In this document: piece after piece, positions 45,700 through 57,368 of the stretch
Numbering within the stretch: the stretch's first letter is position 1
Layout of the letters: each line of letters opens with the position of its first letter
Assembly (NCBI GenBank): GCA_037957365.1
Contig: JARHVA010000081.1
Coordinates: 8,437,001-8,501,000 of the forward strand
Source: Torreya grandis
Taxonomy: Eukaryota > Streptophyta > Pinopsida > Cupressales > Taxaceae
Length of the DNA: 64,000 bases
Direction: 5' to 3'
Made by a program: the position numbers and the translations under genes
The notes under the pieces: model-generated
What the model was told of the DNA's origin: nothing
Seen by the model: the letters and a program-made list of their open reading frames with translations, nothing else
Databases searched by the model: none

Positions 45700-48490
45700 T
45701 AAATAGGCCTTTGATTCCTTAGAATCTATTGCCTTGAACTATACACATTTTTTTGATTTTGGGGAGTCCTTAGTCTATTCACCAATTTTTATGTTGGTTG
45801 AGATGAACTAGCCGAATTTTCTTGAGGGATCTCCTTAATTCAAACCAAATGTTTAGGTCACTATTTTTATAAATTAAAAAGATGTTTTTGATGGTTAAAT
45901 AATGTCTATTCCATGTCTAGTGGAACATTTTACACTGCCTCTTGCATCTTGTTTTGTTCATTTGAGACACCTTGATCAATTATTGTCGTGTCATCAACCA
46001 ATGTTTGTTGCATAGGTTCAATCACATTTCTTTGTTTCTTAGAAGTGTCATTGTGGATTGAAGTAGCAACTAGAGATTTTGTTAAATCTTCAATTATCTG
46101 ATTGGCATATCATTAACTTATCTTCTTAATCTTCTTAACATGATCTTGATCAGTTGGTTTTAACTCTATAATTATTTATTTACCTTTGTTAGAGGAATAA
46201 GGTATGGTTATCTAATCAAAATATTGATCTTGCTTCTATTGTTCTCCTTCTCTAACCAATGAGTGAAATTTCTCTGTAAGAAAATTTGAGGGTAGTCTAG
46301 CACCAAATTATATCAACCTAAGAAGTGTTTCATCTTGGTTCTCTTGATATTCAGTATAATATCTTTTAGATCCTACAGTTGTAGGAATGTCCTCAAAGGT
46401 CTTGTCCATCATAAAAGTGCTCATCCTTGTAGCTAGGGCCATAAGGGACCCCACTACATGTGAACCTTTGAGTCATGTCTAGAAAGTGTTTATCTATATG
46501 TTTGACTAAATTTGGATCAATGTTGTTTAAACATTTAAATAAGGTATGGATTTGATCTTTATTCTAAACAAGTGAATAAGGTACCAAAGAGACTATAAAA
46601 ATAAGGTGGCTTATAACCACACACAATTAGAAAAATGTGTTCATGAAATTACTCAACCTTGGGTAGGGTTAAAATCATATAAATTGGAAGAGGGTATGAT
46701 AACTTGAAAAGAGTAGAGTGTCACTAGTACACTAAAATGTAGACTTTTGAGATACATCAATAACATAAAATCTAGTTCAAATTCAACAATTCACTACTAG
46801 AAAACTAGAAGAAAGATCTTTAGATTATGAAGGAGACAATGTGAACCAAGAAACTCATGATGTGGAAACATGCAATAATTCCTAAGTATAAAACTAAAAC
46901 CAAATAGGTGGCACAATGTCACCACATGGTAATGGAAATGGTAGTATAAAATGTGTTCTAGGACTCAAAGTGTGAGCGATATGCAAGATGACTTGAGTCC
47001 ACCAAAGATGATAATGTGATTATGAGTCTATAAATGGCCCTCAATTCAAATAGGAAGTTAAACGCAAGTTAAAACAAGTCAAATGCAAATGGTGAACCCA
47101 ATTTAACACATCAACCTTTAAACCTTAGAAAAGTCCAATTTTGAATTTAAATTATCAATGAGGGACTTTAGAAAAATTGACAAATGATCTAGACTCAAAT
47201 GGGCACAATAACTGCATAAAATGGATGATATGACACAATGTTTTAAATTTTGATTTGAACAAGGAAAATATGATTTTCATTTAGATAGCATAATGCCTCT
47301 TTGTTAAAAAAATTATGGATAATGTGTTAGGTTATGATGTTTGGTTAACAAGCAATTTTTTATCCAAAACAAGACCAAGTAATCTAAGACAAAGACAAAT
47401 CAACTAATTAATCATCTTAAGTCCTAAACTAATAAGGTGTGGCAAAGTGGTTAACTAAACTAACAAAATTTTGAAATTTTCTAGATGGATCCCATGAACA
47501 AGAATTTCACATGAAAATGCAAGAGAAGCAACACGTCAATTAGGTTTGCATCATATAGTTTGTTGTAAAAAGGTATTTCCCTTTTTACAACCACTACATT
47601 CATCACTTGCTCATTGTATTGCAATGTCTAACATGATCGTACATCCTGAGCTTAGCCCTAGTGATATAAGATGGTTTCATCACTCAAACCACCATCCCAG
47701 TGAGGTGATCCCAATTTATATACCCCCATTATGGAGAGGGGTTGAAGATAATGTTGAGAGATGAAACTTCATGTCAAAGCTTCCCTAAATAACTTATGGG
47801 AAGTAATGAATCCCCACTCACTAGTCAAGATTCAAAAACAAAAAACAAATAAAAGAGCTTTAAAGGTTGTTTCTAGATCACCTAATCCATACAGGTCTTG
47901 GAGAGAGCCTTCACAACTTCTCTTTTACATCTTTGGACTCAAAAACTTTGAAATAAAGATGGTGCTTTTGATCCCATAAGTTACCTATAGGGGATGGGGG
48001 AAGATCATACACTCACAACTTTATTTTTGCCCAATCAAAACTACATAAATAAATAATGATAAAAAACTTGCAAAAAACTTGAAGTGTGTTCAATTTTAAA
48101 GCACTAAATGAAGTGTGTGGTGATGTTCTTTATCCCCATGACTTTAAGTTATAAATTTGGAAGAAAGAACCAAAAAAATTATTCAACAAAATATCTGAGT
48201 GTTTCCTTAATCACCAAAATAAAGTTCTTAATCCTTTTTAAGAACTTAAAAAGAGGTTAGAAAGATTTGATTAAGATTATTTAGATCACTTTTCAAGTTG
48301 TCCCTGCAAATAAAAATTTAGAGTTTTATTTAGCCTTGAAGCACTTTTCCAAATGAGATAAATAACTTTGTAAACTTAGCTCTCGGGTTTCACACATTGC
48401 AATCATGCTAATCCATAGTGTAATCCCATTAATCTTCAAAACCATGACCTGGATAGGCAATATCACTACTCAGATAGTTTAACAAAAATC
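45700..48490 (-). mobile_element. Leader / N-terminal gag region, minus-strand Tat-type element
   Basis: About 2.8 kb between the Gln-rich gag repeats and the 21-bp repeats. The part nearest gag (to about 46400) is coding-like with stops; the rest is AT-rich and non-coding. Plus-strand frames at 47546-47979 have no recognisable features. Confidence 0.5.
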
Positions 48491-48679
48491 ACAATATCGC
48501 TACTCAGGTTCACAATCCCACTACTCGAGTTCACAATCCCACAACTATGGCTGACAATCCTAAAACTCAGGCTAACGATCCTACAACTCAAGCTAATTAT
48601 CTCATAACTTAGGTTGAAAATATTATGATTTAGGCTAATAATCTTGCAACTCAAGTTGAAAATCCTATGACTGTCGAGT
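48491..48679 (-). repeat. Nine 21-bp tandem repeats in the leader
   Basis: Units of exactly 21 bp, consensus ACAATCCTACAACTCAGGCTA, start at 48491, 48512, 48533, 48554, 48575, 48596, 48617, 48638 and 48659, with an additional related unit at about 48457. Because 21 is a multiple of three, the minus strand is open through them (48466-48771) as a 7-residue repeat (I-V-S-L-S-x-x). It lies about 330 bp from the PBS, in the untranslated leader, so translation is doubtful. Confidence 0.8.
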
Positions 48680-48994
48680 CGTGGTATTACAATATCACTA
48701 CTTGTGAGTAGCGAAGTTATAATATAGTTACAGAATATATAGATAGAATCAAGGTTAGTCCAAAACCACAATTTAAATACAATACTATGAATTTAAATGA
48801 TAAACCCACAACTATGTGAGTATGGGATTACATTCCAGAGGACAAAACCATGACTCACAGTAGCAAAACTGTAACTTCCAAAAAATAATTTTTTGCTCAA
48901 ATTTTCATTTCTTTGCTCCCACATTCCAAGACCCTGCAAGGAAATGGTTAGTAGGTTTCTTGTACATGATAGTTTATTGAATCCATGGGGTGTG

Positions 48995-49012
48995 GTCCCA
49001 AAGAGTGTGCCA
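48995..49012 (-). promoter_or_regulatory. Primer-binding site of the minus-strand Tat-type element
   Basis: On the minus strand TGGCACACTCTTTGGGAC follows the 5' LTR end after TTT. It matches the PBS of the plus-strand element at 14 or so of 18 positions and fixes the 5' end of the element at the 49016-50233 LTR. Confidence 0.7.
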
Positions 49013-49015
49013 AAA

Positions 49016-50233
49016 TATCGAGTGGATTAAAATAAATGATTAGTAAAGAAAAACATTAGTCCAAGAAATCAAAGAAAAATACATAGAGAGCTAATTAAAT
49101 CAAGCCAATCTATTCATGTGGGGTTTTGCTAATAGCAATAGGATAAAAATGAAATAAAGTAAACCATTACCTTCCCAAGTGAATATATTGCTCAAAACCA
49201 GATCAAAAACATGTTCTCCCCTTGATCAAGCATTTTTGTCTTCATCAACAATGGTGGCAAACTCCTCCAATGTCTCAAGAACACTCCATAAAACCTAGGC
49301 TCGTGATATTAAAACTATCTAATTGCCTATCAAATGAAGCTAATCCAAATATGAATAATACAATAATCAAAACATAAATGAGTTGTAAAGATATTTTATC
49401 ATTATAACATTACAATAATTAAGCTTTAAAATGATGATCATGGCCTCTCTATTTATAGATTTTTGAGATTGATCAGAATGAATTGTGACTGTCCATCTTG
49501 AGATCAAGATGTGTGGTCAAGAATCCATTCAGTTTTGAATGCTAAAATCAATAAATTACATCATAATTATTTGGGAATAAGGGGCATTAATAGGCATGGG
49601 AGGCATTAATGAGGCATAGGAGGCCATGATTTAGATATTTTATGCATTTATGACCTACAGATGCCTTTCCTAGGAATGATGTCATTAAGTGATGAAGTTA
49701 ACAGGAATCAATTTTCAAAAAGAAATATTCAATAACCTCCATGGAAAATCCACTTAAGCTCTTGATTTGAATTAATTATCTTTAAACAAGATTAATCAAC
49801 ATTTGTGAAATTATTTATAGATTGGCCTAATTAATCAAAATGGTTAGAAATCATATTACTAGGTCATAATTTGATCAAAGAAGAATTGGAAGGCAATATC
49901 AGATGTGTTGGAATCGTATTCTCATTTAAGATGTTACCAACACAAAATAACAAAGGTACGTGATGTGTACTAATAAATTAGAAGAAAAGAGTAATCTAGA
50001 GCATAAAAAGGTGAAATCATCATTTTAATTCGACATGAATTAATCAAAGTTAGGAATCACATAAAATGCAGTGATCCATTTAGGGATAATTTGGACTAAG
50101 TCGGCACTTGTAAATAAAAAATTTGAACCATTTAAGGTGTTTTAGTGATTTTGACCTAAAATATGCATTAGAGTGAAATTTAAGTAAGATTGACACTTTC
50201 AACACAAATGGTGTTAGGAATTGGATGTCTACA
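49016..50233 (-). repeat. 5' LTR of the three-LTR element
   Basis: 1218 bp aligning fully with 16160-17377 and 12444-13638. On the minus strand it starts TGTAGACATCC at 50233 and ends CCACTCGATA at 49016, followed by the PBS. The TGTAGA terminus at 50233 is the best-preserved of the three copies. Confidence 0.9.
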
Positions 50234-50238
50234 CCGAG
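50234..50238. repeat. Right target-site duplication of the three-LTR element (CCGAG)
   Basis: CCGAG directly follows the LTR terminus at 50233 and pairs with CCAAG at 12439-12443. The single difference is a transition in a CpG-like position. Confidence 0.85.
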
Positions 50239-51235
50239 TAGCACTATCCTTAAAGTATTGGTCCCATTGAACCCTACACAATGATATCACTTTTTTACCC
50301 AAACAAAGTTTGTGTGTGTTAATTGCCCTAATTGGTTCTACTATAACCACCCAAAAATCTAGAACATGCCAAGCATTTCAATCCATCACATGCGAAGATT
50401 AGATATATACTTATTAATATAAGAATCATGGAAGAAATTATGTAATAGAGCTAGATCTAGTGGAAATGCAATCCTATACACTAAAGGATTGACTACTTCT
50501 AACAATGATAAGGGTCCCACAAATATTGATGACAATTTTGTTATTTTATGAATTTAATCAAGCTCTTTTATAGATTATCCTACAAAAACACTTTATCACC
50601 CACTATAATGTGCCTTTCTATCCTCTTCAGATATGCATAACTCTTTTGTCTATCATTGGCCTCAGCCAATCTCTACCTAATTAGTCTAACTTGCTCTTCC
50701 ATTTTTAGAAGCATCTCAGGTCTAAAGACTACCATGTCCTCTAACATGTCCCAACTGATGGGTGTTCTGCACCTTCTCCCATAAAGTGCCTCAAATTGTG
50801 TCATAGTCAATGTTGATTAGTATGAATTGTTGTATTCAAACTCAACCAATGGAAGATAATCTCCTCACTTATACTATTGATCCATGCAATACATATGAAG
50901 AAGATCCTCTACCACCTGATTAATTCTCTTAGTATGTCCTTCAATATTTTAGTGATATTTTGTACTAAAATTTAGCTACATACCCAAAGCTAAATTTAGA
51001 GTTACTCAAAATCTCAAAGTCATCTTTAGATCATGATCATAAATGATCTTATTTGGAAATCCATGTAACCTATACACTTCATTTATGAACCTCTTCGCAT
51101 ATGTGCATCATTTATCAAATTTATTAGTATAGAGTGATCCACCTTGGTTAGTTTATCAACTACTAAAATTATATCATGCCTATTCTATGACATCAATAAA
51201 CCTTGGAAAAAATACATACTAATCATATGTCACTT
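50234..51235 (-). pseudogene. Chromovirus integrase core, C-terminus and first part of the chromodomain
   Basis: Downward from 51235: F-I-D-V-I-E, T-N-K-F-D-K, H-G-F-P-N-K-I-I-Y-D-H-D (second catalytic Asp region), T-K-R-I-N-Q-V-V-E-D-L-L, L-P-L-V-E-F-E-Y-N-N-S-Y, F-E-A-L-Y-G-R-R-C-R-T-P, and A-N-D-R-Q-K-S-Y-A. The frame then reaches V-Q-W-D-Q-Y-F and S-A-T at the LTR border. This layout is typical of chromovirus integrases with a terminal chromodomain. The last residues are at 12391-12443. Confidence 0.9.
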
Positions 51236-51511
51236 CTATTTTGGTATATCATGCAAATATAACAATCCAACAGGATGCACATGCTCAACTTTCACTCGTT
51301 GACATTCCAGACAATGTGACACATAATATACTACATCTTTCTTGATTTCCTTCAAGAAAAATAGTGGTCTAAGCTTTACCATGAGCTTGGTTACACCTAT
51401 ATGTCCTAAATATGGGGCATTGTGCAGTTCCTTTAGCACTGTGATCCACAGATTCTCTCGATCTTGCACACATATCCTTCTATTGTAACATAATAAACCA
51501 TCACTCTCCAA
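51236..51511 (-). pseudogene. Chromovirus integrase zinc-binding domain
   Basis: A 91-codon open frame: L-L-C-Y-N-R-R-I-C-V, E-L-H-N-A-P-Y-L-G-H-I-G (H-x-H pair), T-K-L-M-V-K-L and V-S-H-C-L-E-C-Q-R-V-K (C-x2-C). This H-H-C-C domain with P-x-x-G-H-x-G is standard for gypsy integrases. It continues directly into the core at 51235. Confidence 0.9.
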
Positions 51512-51699
51512 TATAAATCCTTTATAATTATAATTCTAAGAATTCTCAAACAATTCTTTTTTAACCTGATCATAAAATTTATCTCCTGGTGAGAACTCAA
51601 TCACTTGATGTATGAAAGTACTCCTGATAGTAGCCATAGATGATATGTACCTTATAGGACTAAGGGTATTGGTTATTCTACTCTCCTTACCTTTGATAT

Positions 51700-52960
51700 A
51701 GCTGATGTCAAAATTTTAATAAAATAATAACTCAAGCTAGCATCTCTAACAAGCATTCAAATTAGGTTGGGTGAAAATGTACTTGAGTCCCAAGTTATCC
51801 ATCTTGAGCTCAAAAGGTTTTTCCAAAAAGTAATGTCACCACACTTACAAATCATGAAAAATCACTTCAAGTTCCAAATCATGAGGGTTATAATTTAACT
51901 CTTATGGATTTATATTTTATAATTCATACTCAACCACTACACCCTTCTACATAAGGACTCCTCCTCGTCCATCCCTTGAATCATCCATGATCATTGAAAA
52001 TTGACCATTAGAGTCAGGGACTCTCAATACTGGTGTGAAATTAAGCCTTCTTTTCAACTCCTATAAATCAACTTCACACTTCTCTGACCAAAGAAAATTA
52101 TGGTTATTTTTTTTCAAGGAAGTAATTGTATTAGCTATCTTAGAAAAGCTCGAAATGAACTTTCTATAATAGCCAGCTAACCCCATGAAAATTATTACCT
52201 TATGCACATTCTTTGGCACTAACCATTCCATAATGGCTCTAATCTTTCCTAAATCTACTAAGATACTATCTACAAAGATAATATGCCCAAAATATTGGAA
52301 TCTCCTAAAAAATATGCACTTAGACAACTTGGCATATAGCTTGTGCTTCCACAACCATTATATAACTAGTTCTATATGCTGAAGGTGTTCCTCTTCATTC
52401 TTTGAGTAGATAAGAATGTCATCTAAAAAAATTAAGACAAAGTGATCAAGGTAATCTATGAATATGATATTCATGATATTCATGAATGATTTCAGAGAAT
52501 TAATCAATCCAAATGGTAACATTGTAAACTCATAGTGCCCGTAATGAGTTTAGAATGTTGTCTTCATAATATCCTCATCCTGAATCCTCAACTAATAGTA
52601 TCTTGATCAAAGATCAATCTTCTAAAATACTATTGCTCATCGCATTTGATCAAAAAAATCATCTATATGAGGTAGTGGATACCTTTTTTATGGTTGCCTT
52701 ATTCAACATTATATAATCAATACAAAGTTGAATGGTACAATCCTTATTCTTGATAAAGATAATTGGTTCACCACATGGTGACACATTTGGCCTGACAAAC
52801 CTTTTAACCAATAATTCCTAAATTTGAGCCTTCAATTCAACCAACTCATTGGTTTTCATCTTGTATGGTGCCTTAGACTATGGTTCTAGACTAGGTATGA
52901 GGTCGATAGAAAAATTAAACTCACGTCTAGGAGGCAAACCTGACAATTATTTTGGAAACA
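51700..52960 (-). pseudogene. Chromovirus reverse transcriptase and RNase H
   Basis: From about 52950 down: [50 protein letters not shown]-x-S-R-Y-Y-Q-L-R-I, Y-E-F-T-M-L-P-F-G-L, and the active-site F-L-D-D-I-L-I-Y-S near 52420. The thumb lies in the frame 52354-52061 (C-I-F-F-R-R-F-Q-Y-F-G-H-I-I and F-M-G-L-A-G-Y-Y-R-K-F-I). RNase H remnants continue to about 51700. Stops are scattered throughout. Confidence 0.9.
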
Positions 52961-53194
52961 CATCATGAAAATCTCTAAGAAATGGGTAATATTCAATAAA
53001 TTATTCTTTATTTTCCTCCATTTCATCTATCTTGATGATAAATGCTTAACACCCTTTTCCCTGATCCCTCTTAAGCTGCATAGCTGAAATTTGCCTAAGA
53101 TTCAACTTTCTCTTCTCACCTTGAATTTATGTCTGATTTCAAAAATCATTAAGACACTCAACCTTCTTCAGGTATCATTCAGCCTTTTATTTAT

Positions 53195-53485
53195 GTTTCA
53201 TAAGTGAGTTGACTCCTAAGATCACATAATAATACCCTATTAGTGCTATATATAGATCCAAATCCATTGTGAATTCAGTCAACCTAATCTCTACTTTGAC
53301 TAAATACTCATCAACCATGACTTTTGAGTCACTCCCATATTATATTGACCATGCATTTGTCATTACACCACCTCTTTTAGTTAACTTACTAAGCATCCTA
53401 GGAGCTATAAAACACTATGTGGCTCCTGCATTTATCAAAATGGAAATTGGATGGTCAAACAAAGCACCTGATAGCTCTATAGGTA
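53195..53485 (-). pseudogene. Chromovirus aspartic protease
   Basis: The minus strand reads P-I-S-I-L-I-N-A-G-A-T followed by a stop and C-F-I, the retropepsin active site with the catalytic Asp changed to Asn. It ends Y-Y-V-I-L-G-V-N-S-L, the usual closing strand (family: Y-D-V-I-L-G-M-D-W-L). The domain lies between the zinc knuckle and RT as expected. Confidence 0.8.
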
Positions 53486-53589
53486 ATGCTTAATATTTAA
53501 CTTGGTAATTTTTGTTTACTGCATGAATCTACTACTAAAAATTGCCCTATTATGGATTAGTACTTTTACCCTTTGAATTTTAATCATGA

Positions 53590-53650
53590 TAATCATAAGT
53601 ATAATGGCCATCTCCATAAATGAAACAACCTCTAGGTGGTCCTTTCTTGT
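53590..53650 (-). pseudogene. Chromovirus gag zinc knuckle (decayed)
   Basis: G-C-F-I-Y-G-D-G-H-Y-T-Y-D-Y corresponds to C-x2-C-G-x2-G-H-x4-C with two of three Cys changed to Tyr (TGC/TGT to TAT/TAC). Its place between capsid and protease supports the call. Confidence 0.7.
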
Positions 53651-53879
53651 CATTCTATTGGTTTCCCTTGAAACCACTTTTGGATCCATTGCCCTATTTT
53701 TTTTGCCTAAACCATTATCAAACTTGGCATTCTAACTTTTGAATTGATTCTTAGAGTCTCCACTCCTGTGTTTTCAATTTTTCTTATTGAAGGTTGATTT
53801 ATAATTTTCAAACCTTTTATTGAACTCGTCTTTCACCTATGAAAGAGATTTTAAATTCTACTCTTGTTTGACAACCTTC

Positions 53880-54460
53880 TCAAAGACTTGATCCATGGTA
53901 GAATATCCATGAACATATATCTCTCCACTGATTTGGGGCCTCAAACCCATGATAAATTTTTTGATCTTGAACCTCTCATCACCTTGATATTGAGATACAT
54001 ACTTCAGCAGTTCGGGGAATTGCTCCCATTACTCATTCACTAGAAAAACACTTTGTTTAATATTCTATAAATCTTTGAGCTTTTAATCAAAATAAAGTAG
54101 TGAGATCCACCTTTTTTTGAATAATTCCACAAACTGATCCCAAGTAATGGTGGTTAAGTTAAGATTCATTTCCAACCTCTTGTTGGCCCACCACATAGCT
54201 ATCTCACTAGCCAATTGGTATGCTCCTCAAAATACCTTGGTGAACTCAAAGTAATTTCAAATCTTGAAATACTTCTCCATATCAGTCATCCATGCCTCTA
54301 TTCCATCACCTAGAATAGTCCCATAGAACATAGGTGGGTTCACCTTCTTCATGTATCTAGTCAACTCCACAGCTACCTGATCTCTAACATCCTAAGGATT
54401 TTCTTACTCAGTGGGATGATCTTCAGGTACATCTTATTATTCTTCCTCTTTATGACCATG
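53880..54460 (-). pseudogene. Chromovirus gag capsid-like domain
   Basis: From about 54390 down: N-P-P-M-F-Y-G, A-W-M-T-D-M-E-K-Y-F (W-x3-M-E-K-x-F signature), A-Y-Q-L-A-S-E-I-A-M-W-W. This is the gypsy gag motif set P-P-x-F-x-G / W-x3-M-E-x-x-F / A-x2-W-W. It is broken by stops. The start codon cannot be fixed; the PBS lies about 220 bp upstream. Confidence 0.85.
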
Positions 54461-54683
54461 AACCACCTAATCTAGAGTTGTAATCTAATCCCTGGTCTCA
54501 TTCATGGCTATGAGAATCTGGTCCATCTTTGTTAACTGCTCAATGGTAAATTGGCTAAGATCAAACGGAGGGTTGTTGTCATTAACCCTCTCTAGAAACT
54601 ATAGATTTCACCATCCTTATTTCTGTCAACATAAGGATATGAAAATCTTAGTGGACTCATTATATCCTAGAGTTTGATTTGTA

Positions 54684-54695
54684 GCTCTGATACCA
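54684..54695 (-). promoter_or_regulatory. Chromovirus primer-binding site (tRNA-iMet type)
   Basis: The minus strand reads TGGTATCAGAGC, the exact common plant LTR-retrotransposon PBS complementary to initiator tRNA-Met. It lies two bases after the presumed LTR end (54698). Confidence 0.9.
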
Positions 54696-55739
54696 CATAT
54701 AACATCCCCACTCGAATCTATGTAGAAATACGTAATTCTTTTTAATTAAACACATATACCAAAAAATGATTACACTATGAGAATATAAATAGAGATCATA
54801 TAAAATACTCAAGCATGTTAATAGAAAAACAATCATATACATCATATACCACTATCTCTAATATCATAAGAACACATCATAATGTGAATATAGAAAGTAA
54901 TTTCATTAACTCAGCCACAACTAATACAAATCTACAACCACTATTGTTAATGTACAATAATAAGTAACAAAAAATCTTCATGAAAATATTTCATTAATAA
55001 GTATAATACAATATAATGTACATATAAGATACATGGCTCCCCAGAGCATAGTTCCCAAACTCTAATATCTATGGTGATCTCAAGTGTCATCTCAAAAGTA
55101 GTAATGCTATGGGGAGGGAGAGCATCATCCAAGAATTTTTTCATACCAAACATAGACCAATGATCCCCTGCACTAATCCCATCAAATAATGGCCCTCCTT
55201 TCATGGATCAATAGGTAGTGATGATGTAGTAATCTAGAGAGACAAAAAAGTACCCATGTGCTATATGATTTCTAAACTAAATATGTAGTGTATCATAGAA
55301 AACCTATTCTATTGCAAGATATCACACAAACATGTAAATCACACTCATGAAATTATAATATCTCACTAAACATACTTTGACCAAAGTTTTAAGAATAATA
55401 AATAATAGAAATCTATAGATCAATCAAATTCATGCACACCACTTGATTGGATTGCCTTCATCTAACATTGTGATACTAGTAAGTCAGTGAAATCCATCTC
55501 ACTCATTACTTAGTATCAGTAATGTAGATTGGTCAAACATAATTTAACCACAAGATTCGTACAATTTACATTTTACTAGCATTCACATCACATAACGTGG
55601 TAAACATAAGATTAATCAAAGTATATATTTATTCTGTCAAACTTATGAATGAATCTTAAATTATTATATATCCCATACTATAAATAATGACTAAAGTTAA
55701 TACCATCCAGATAAAATTACACATTTAACTGTAGGTTCT

Positions 55740-55751
55740 AACTATCACAAC
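55740..55751. repeat. Left target-site duplication of the LINE
   Basis: AACTATCACAAC, repeated exactly at 61795-61806. A 12-bp exact duplication is typical of target-primed reverse transcription. Confidence 0.95.
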
Positions 55752-56018
55752 AAGTTGGGAAAATGGTGCAAATGGTCGAGTGCTGCGACTCGAAGCCAAG
55801 CTAGGGCATCGGGCCCTAGCTTGTTTCTACTAATTTTGTGGTCTGCGTAGGGCGAGACGTCAATTGGACGAGGGTGGGTAGCAGTAGAAGGAAGTTTCAC
55901 AAGGGAAGGCATAGATTAGGGTTAAGTGTCTATAGCTTTACAGGGGCCAACTCAGGCCATGTTGGAAAGGAGCTATAGTGAGGTTGTTGGGAGGAATAAA
56001 TAGGGGCTAGATCCCAAA

Positions 56019-57368
56019 ATGGAGGTAAATTTTGACTTTAATCAGATTCCAAGACCTTTTGACACAAGCACAGATGGGGGAGTACGAATTACCAAGGTGA
56101 ATGGCTACTTGGAGCATTGTAAGGAGAGACCAAAGCTGGTTATCCCATTCGATATGATTGTTGAAGATGTGGAGTATTACTCCAAGCATTCACTATACTA
56201 CAAATTCTTGGGATTATGCATCTCCCTTCCTTTTTTGGAGAATTGGTCTAGATGTGTGTGGGAATTAGAGGGTGAGATGGAGGTTATGCTACTAGCCAAT
56301 AACTTCTTCATGGTCACATTTGTATGTTTGGCTGATAGGAATAGGGTCTTTGAGGGGGGTCCTTATTTTTACAATCAGATGGGGCTCTTTGTAAAACCTT
56401 GGCATGCTAGATTTAACCCTACTGAGGAACTACCAAATAAAGTTCTGATATGGGTAAGGCTACCCAGAATGCCTATTAAATGTTGTCATGAGGATGTTCT
56501 TCAGATGATTGCTTCAATGCTAAGAAAACCTGTGGGGTCTTCCACACAAACTTTAGGTAATAAAATCATGACCTTTGCCCAAATTTGTGTGGAAATTGAT
56601 TTAAGTAGGCCTTTGTCAGATGTAGTAGAGCTATGTGTAGGTACATACTCATGGGTACAGCAACTAGACTATGAGACACTCCCGTTTAGATGCTACTTAT
56701 GCCATGAGTATGGTCACCTGCTGAGAAGATGTCCAAAGGCAAAATTGAGTGATCAATAGCCTTCACCCCCACCTCCACCGAGTAGTGCTATTGGAATGGA
56801 CAAAGGGAAGAAGATTGGAGCAGGTACTGGCAAGGACTCTGAAGGCTTTGTGCAGGTTAAGTCTCAAAGCTGAAATAAAGGCCATAAGAGGTCCCTATTG
56901 GAGCATCTAGAGGAGGACTCGATTAATAGGTTTGGGGTTCTAGATGAATTAGGCCAGCAAGAGGATTACCCAAGCTTAATTAATGAAGAGCAGGTTGTGG
57001 GACTGTCTCGAATGGCTGGAGATGCTCCCATGGAACAAGTAATGCCTCTTATGGAAGTTGTCCTACCTATGATTATAGAAGGACAGGTTGAGGAGCAAAA
57101 GGCTATTGAATCAAATGCTGATATGGTTCAGGAAATTGAGGCTGGAACTCTTCCCACACAAGCAGGGGTGATAGAGGTGGAAAAGAGAGGCAAGGCTCCT
57201 ACTCACCTGGGAATTCTTCAGAAGGAGGGGAAAAAAGGGGTTTCCAAAAAAAATGTTAAACTAGGGAGAAAGAAGGACATGAAGAGGATAAAGATGATTG
57301 GGGAAAATTTGGTTGAGTCAGGGGTGGTCAAGACCTTAGACTCCCACTTCTTGTCTCTTCCAAAATGA
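56019..57368 (+). pseudogene. LINE ORF1 (DUF4283 plus CCHC zinc knuckle)
   Basis: The frame is open from 56019 to 56759 and resumes in the same frame at 56898-57368, so two stops (TAG at 56757, TGA near 56874) break one ORF of about 450 codons. Residues 60-190 show the DUF4283 pattern of plant LINE ORF1 (N-N-F-F-M-V-T-F, R-V-F-E-G-G-P-Y, W-V-R-L-P). It ends in C-Y-L-C-H-E-Y-G-H-L-L-R-R-C-P, an intact C-x2-C-x4-H-x4-C knuckle. The rest is a charged tail. The product would be the RNA-binding chaperone of the LINE particle. It ends by overlapping ORF2 in the sequence ATGA. Confidence 0.9.

Larger units (their letters stand above)
12444..50233 (-). mobile_element. Three-LTR Tat-type Ty3/gypsy element (37.8 kb with nested insertions)
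   Basis: The minus-strand order from 50233 is: LTR, PBS, long leader, gag with Gln-rich repeats and zinc knuckle, protease, RT, RNase H, a second archaeal-type RNase H, integrase, a long 3' region, PPT, LTR, a truncated 3' internal segment, PPT, LTR. The second RNase H places it in the Tat group of non-chromovirus gypsy elements, which are often very large. Without the plus-strand element, the 619-bp insert and the probable orphan LTR it would be roughly 20 kb. All genes carry stops. Outer LTRs and TSD (CCAAG/CCGAG) show one integration into the chromovirus chromodomain. Confidence 0.85.

Noticed and set aside
16155..50238. A separate two-LTR element from 16160 to 50233
   Set aside because: The bases outside (CAAAA and CCGAG) do not match, whereas those outside 12444 and 50233 do, and the chromodomain frame supports the larger unit.
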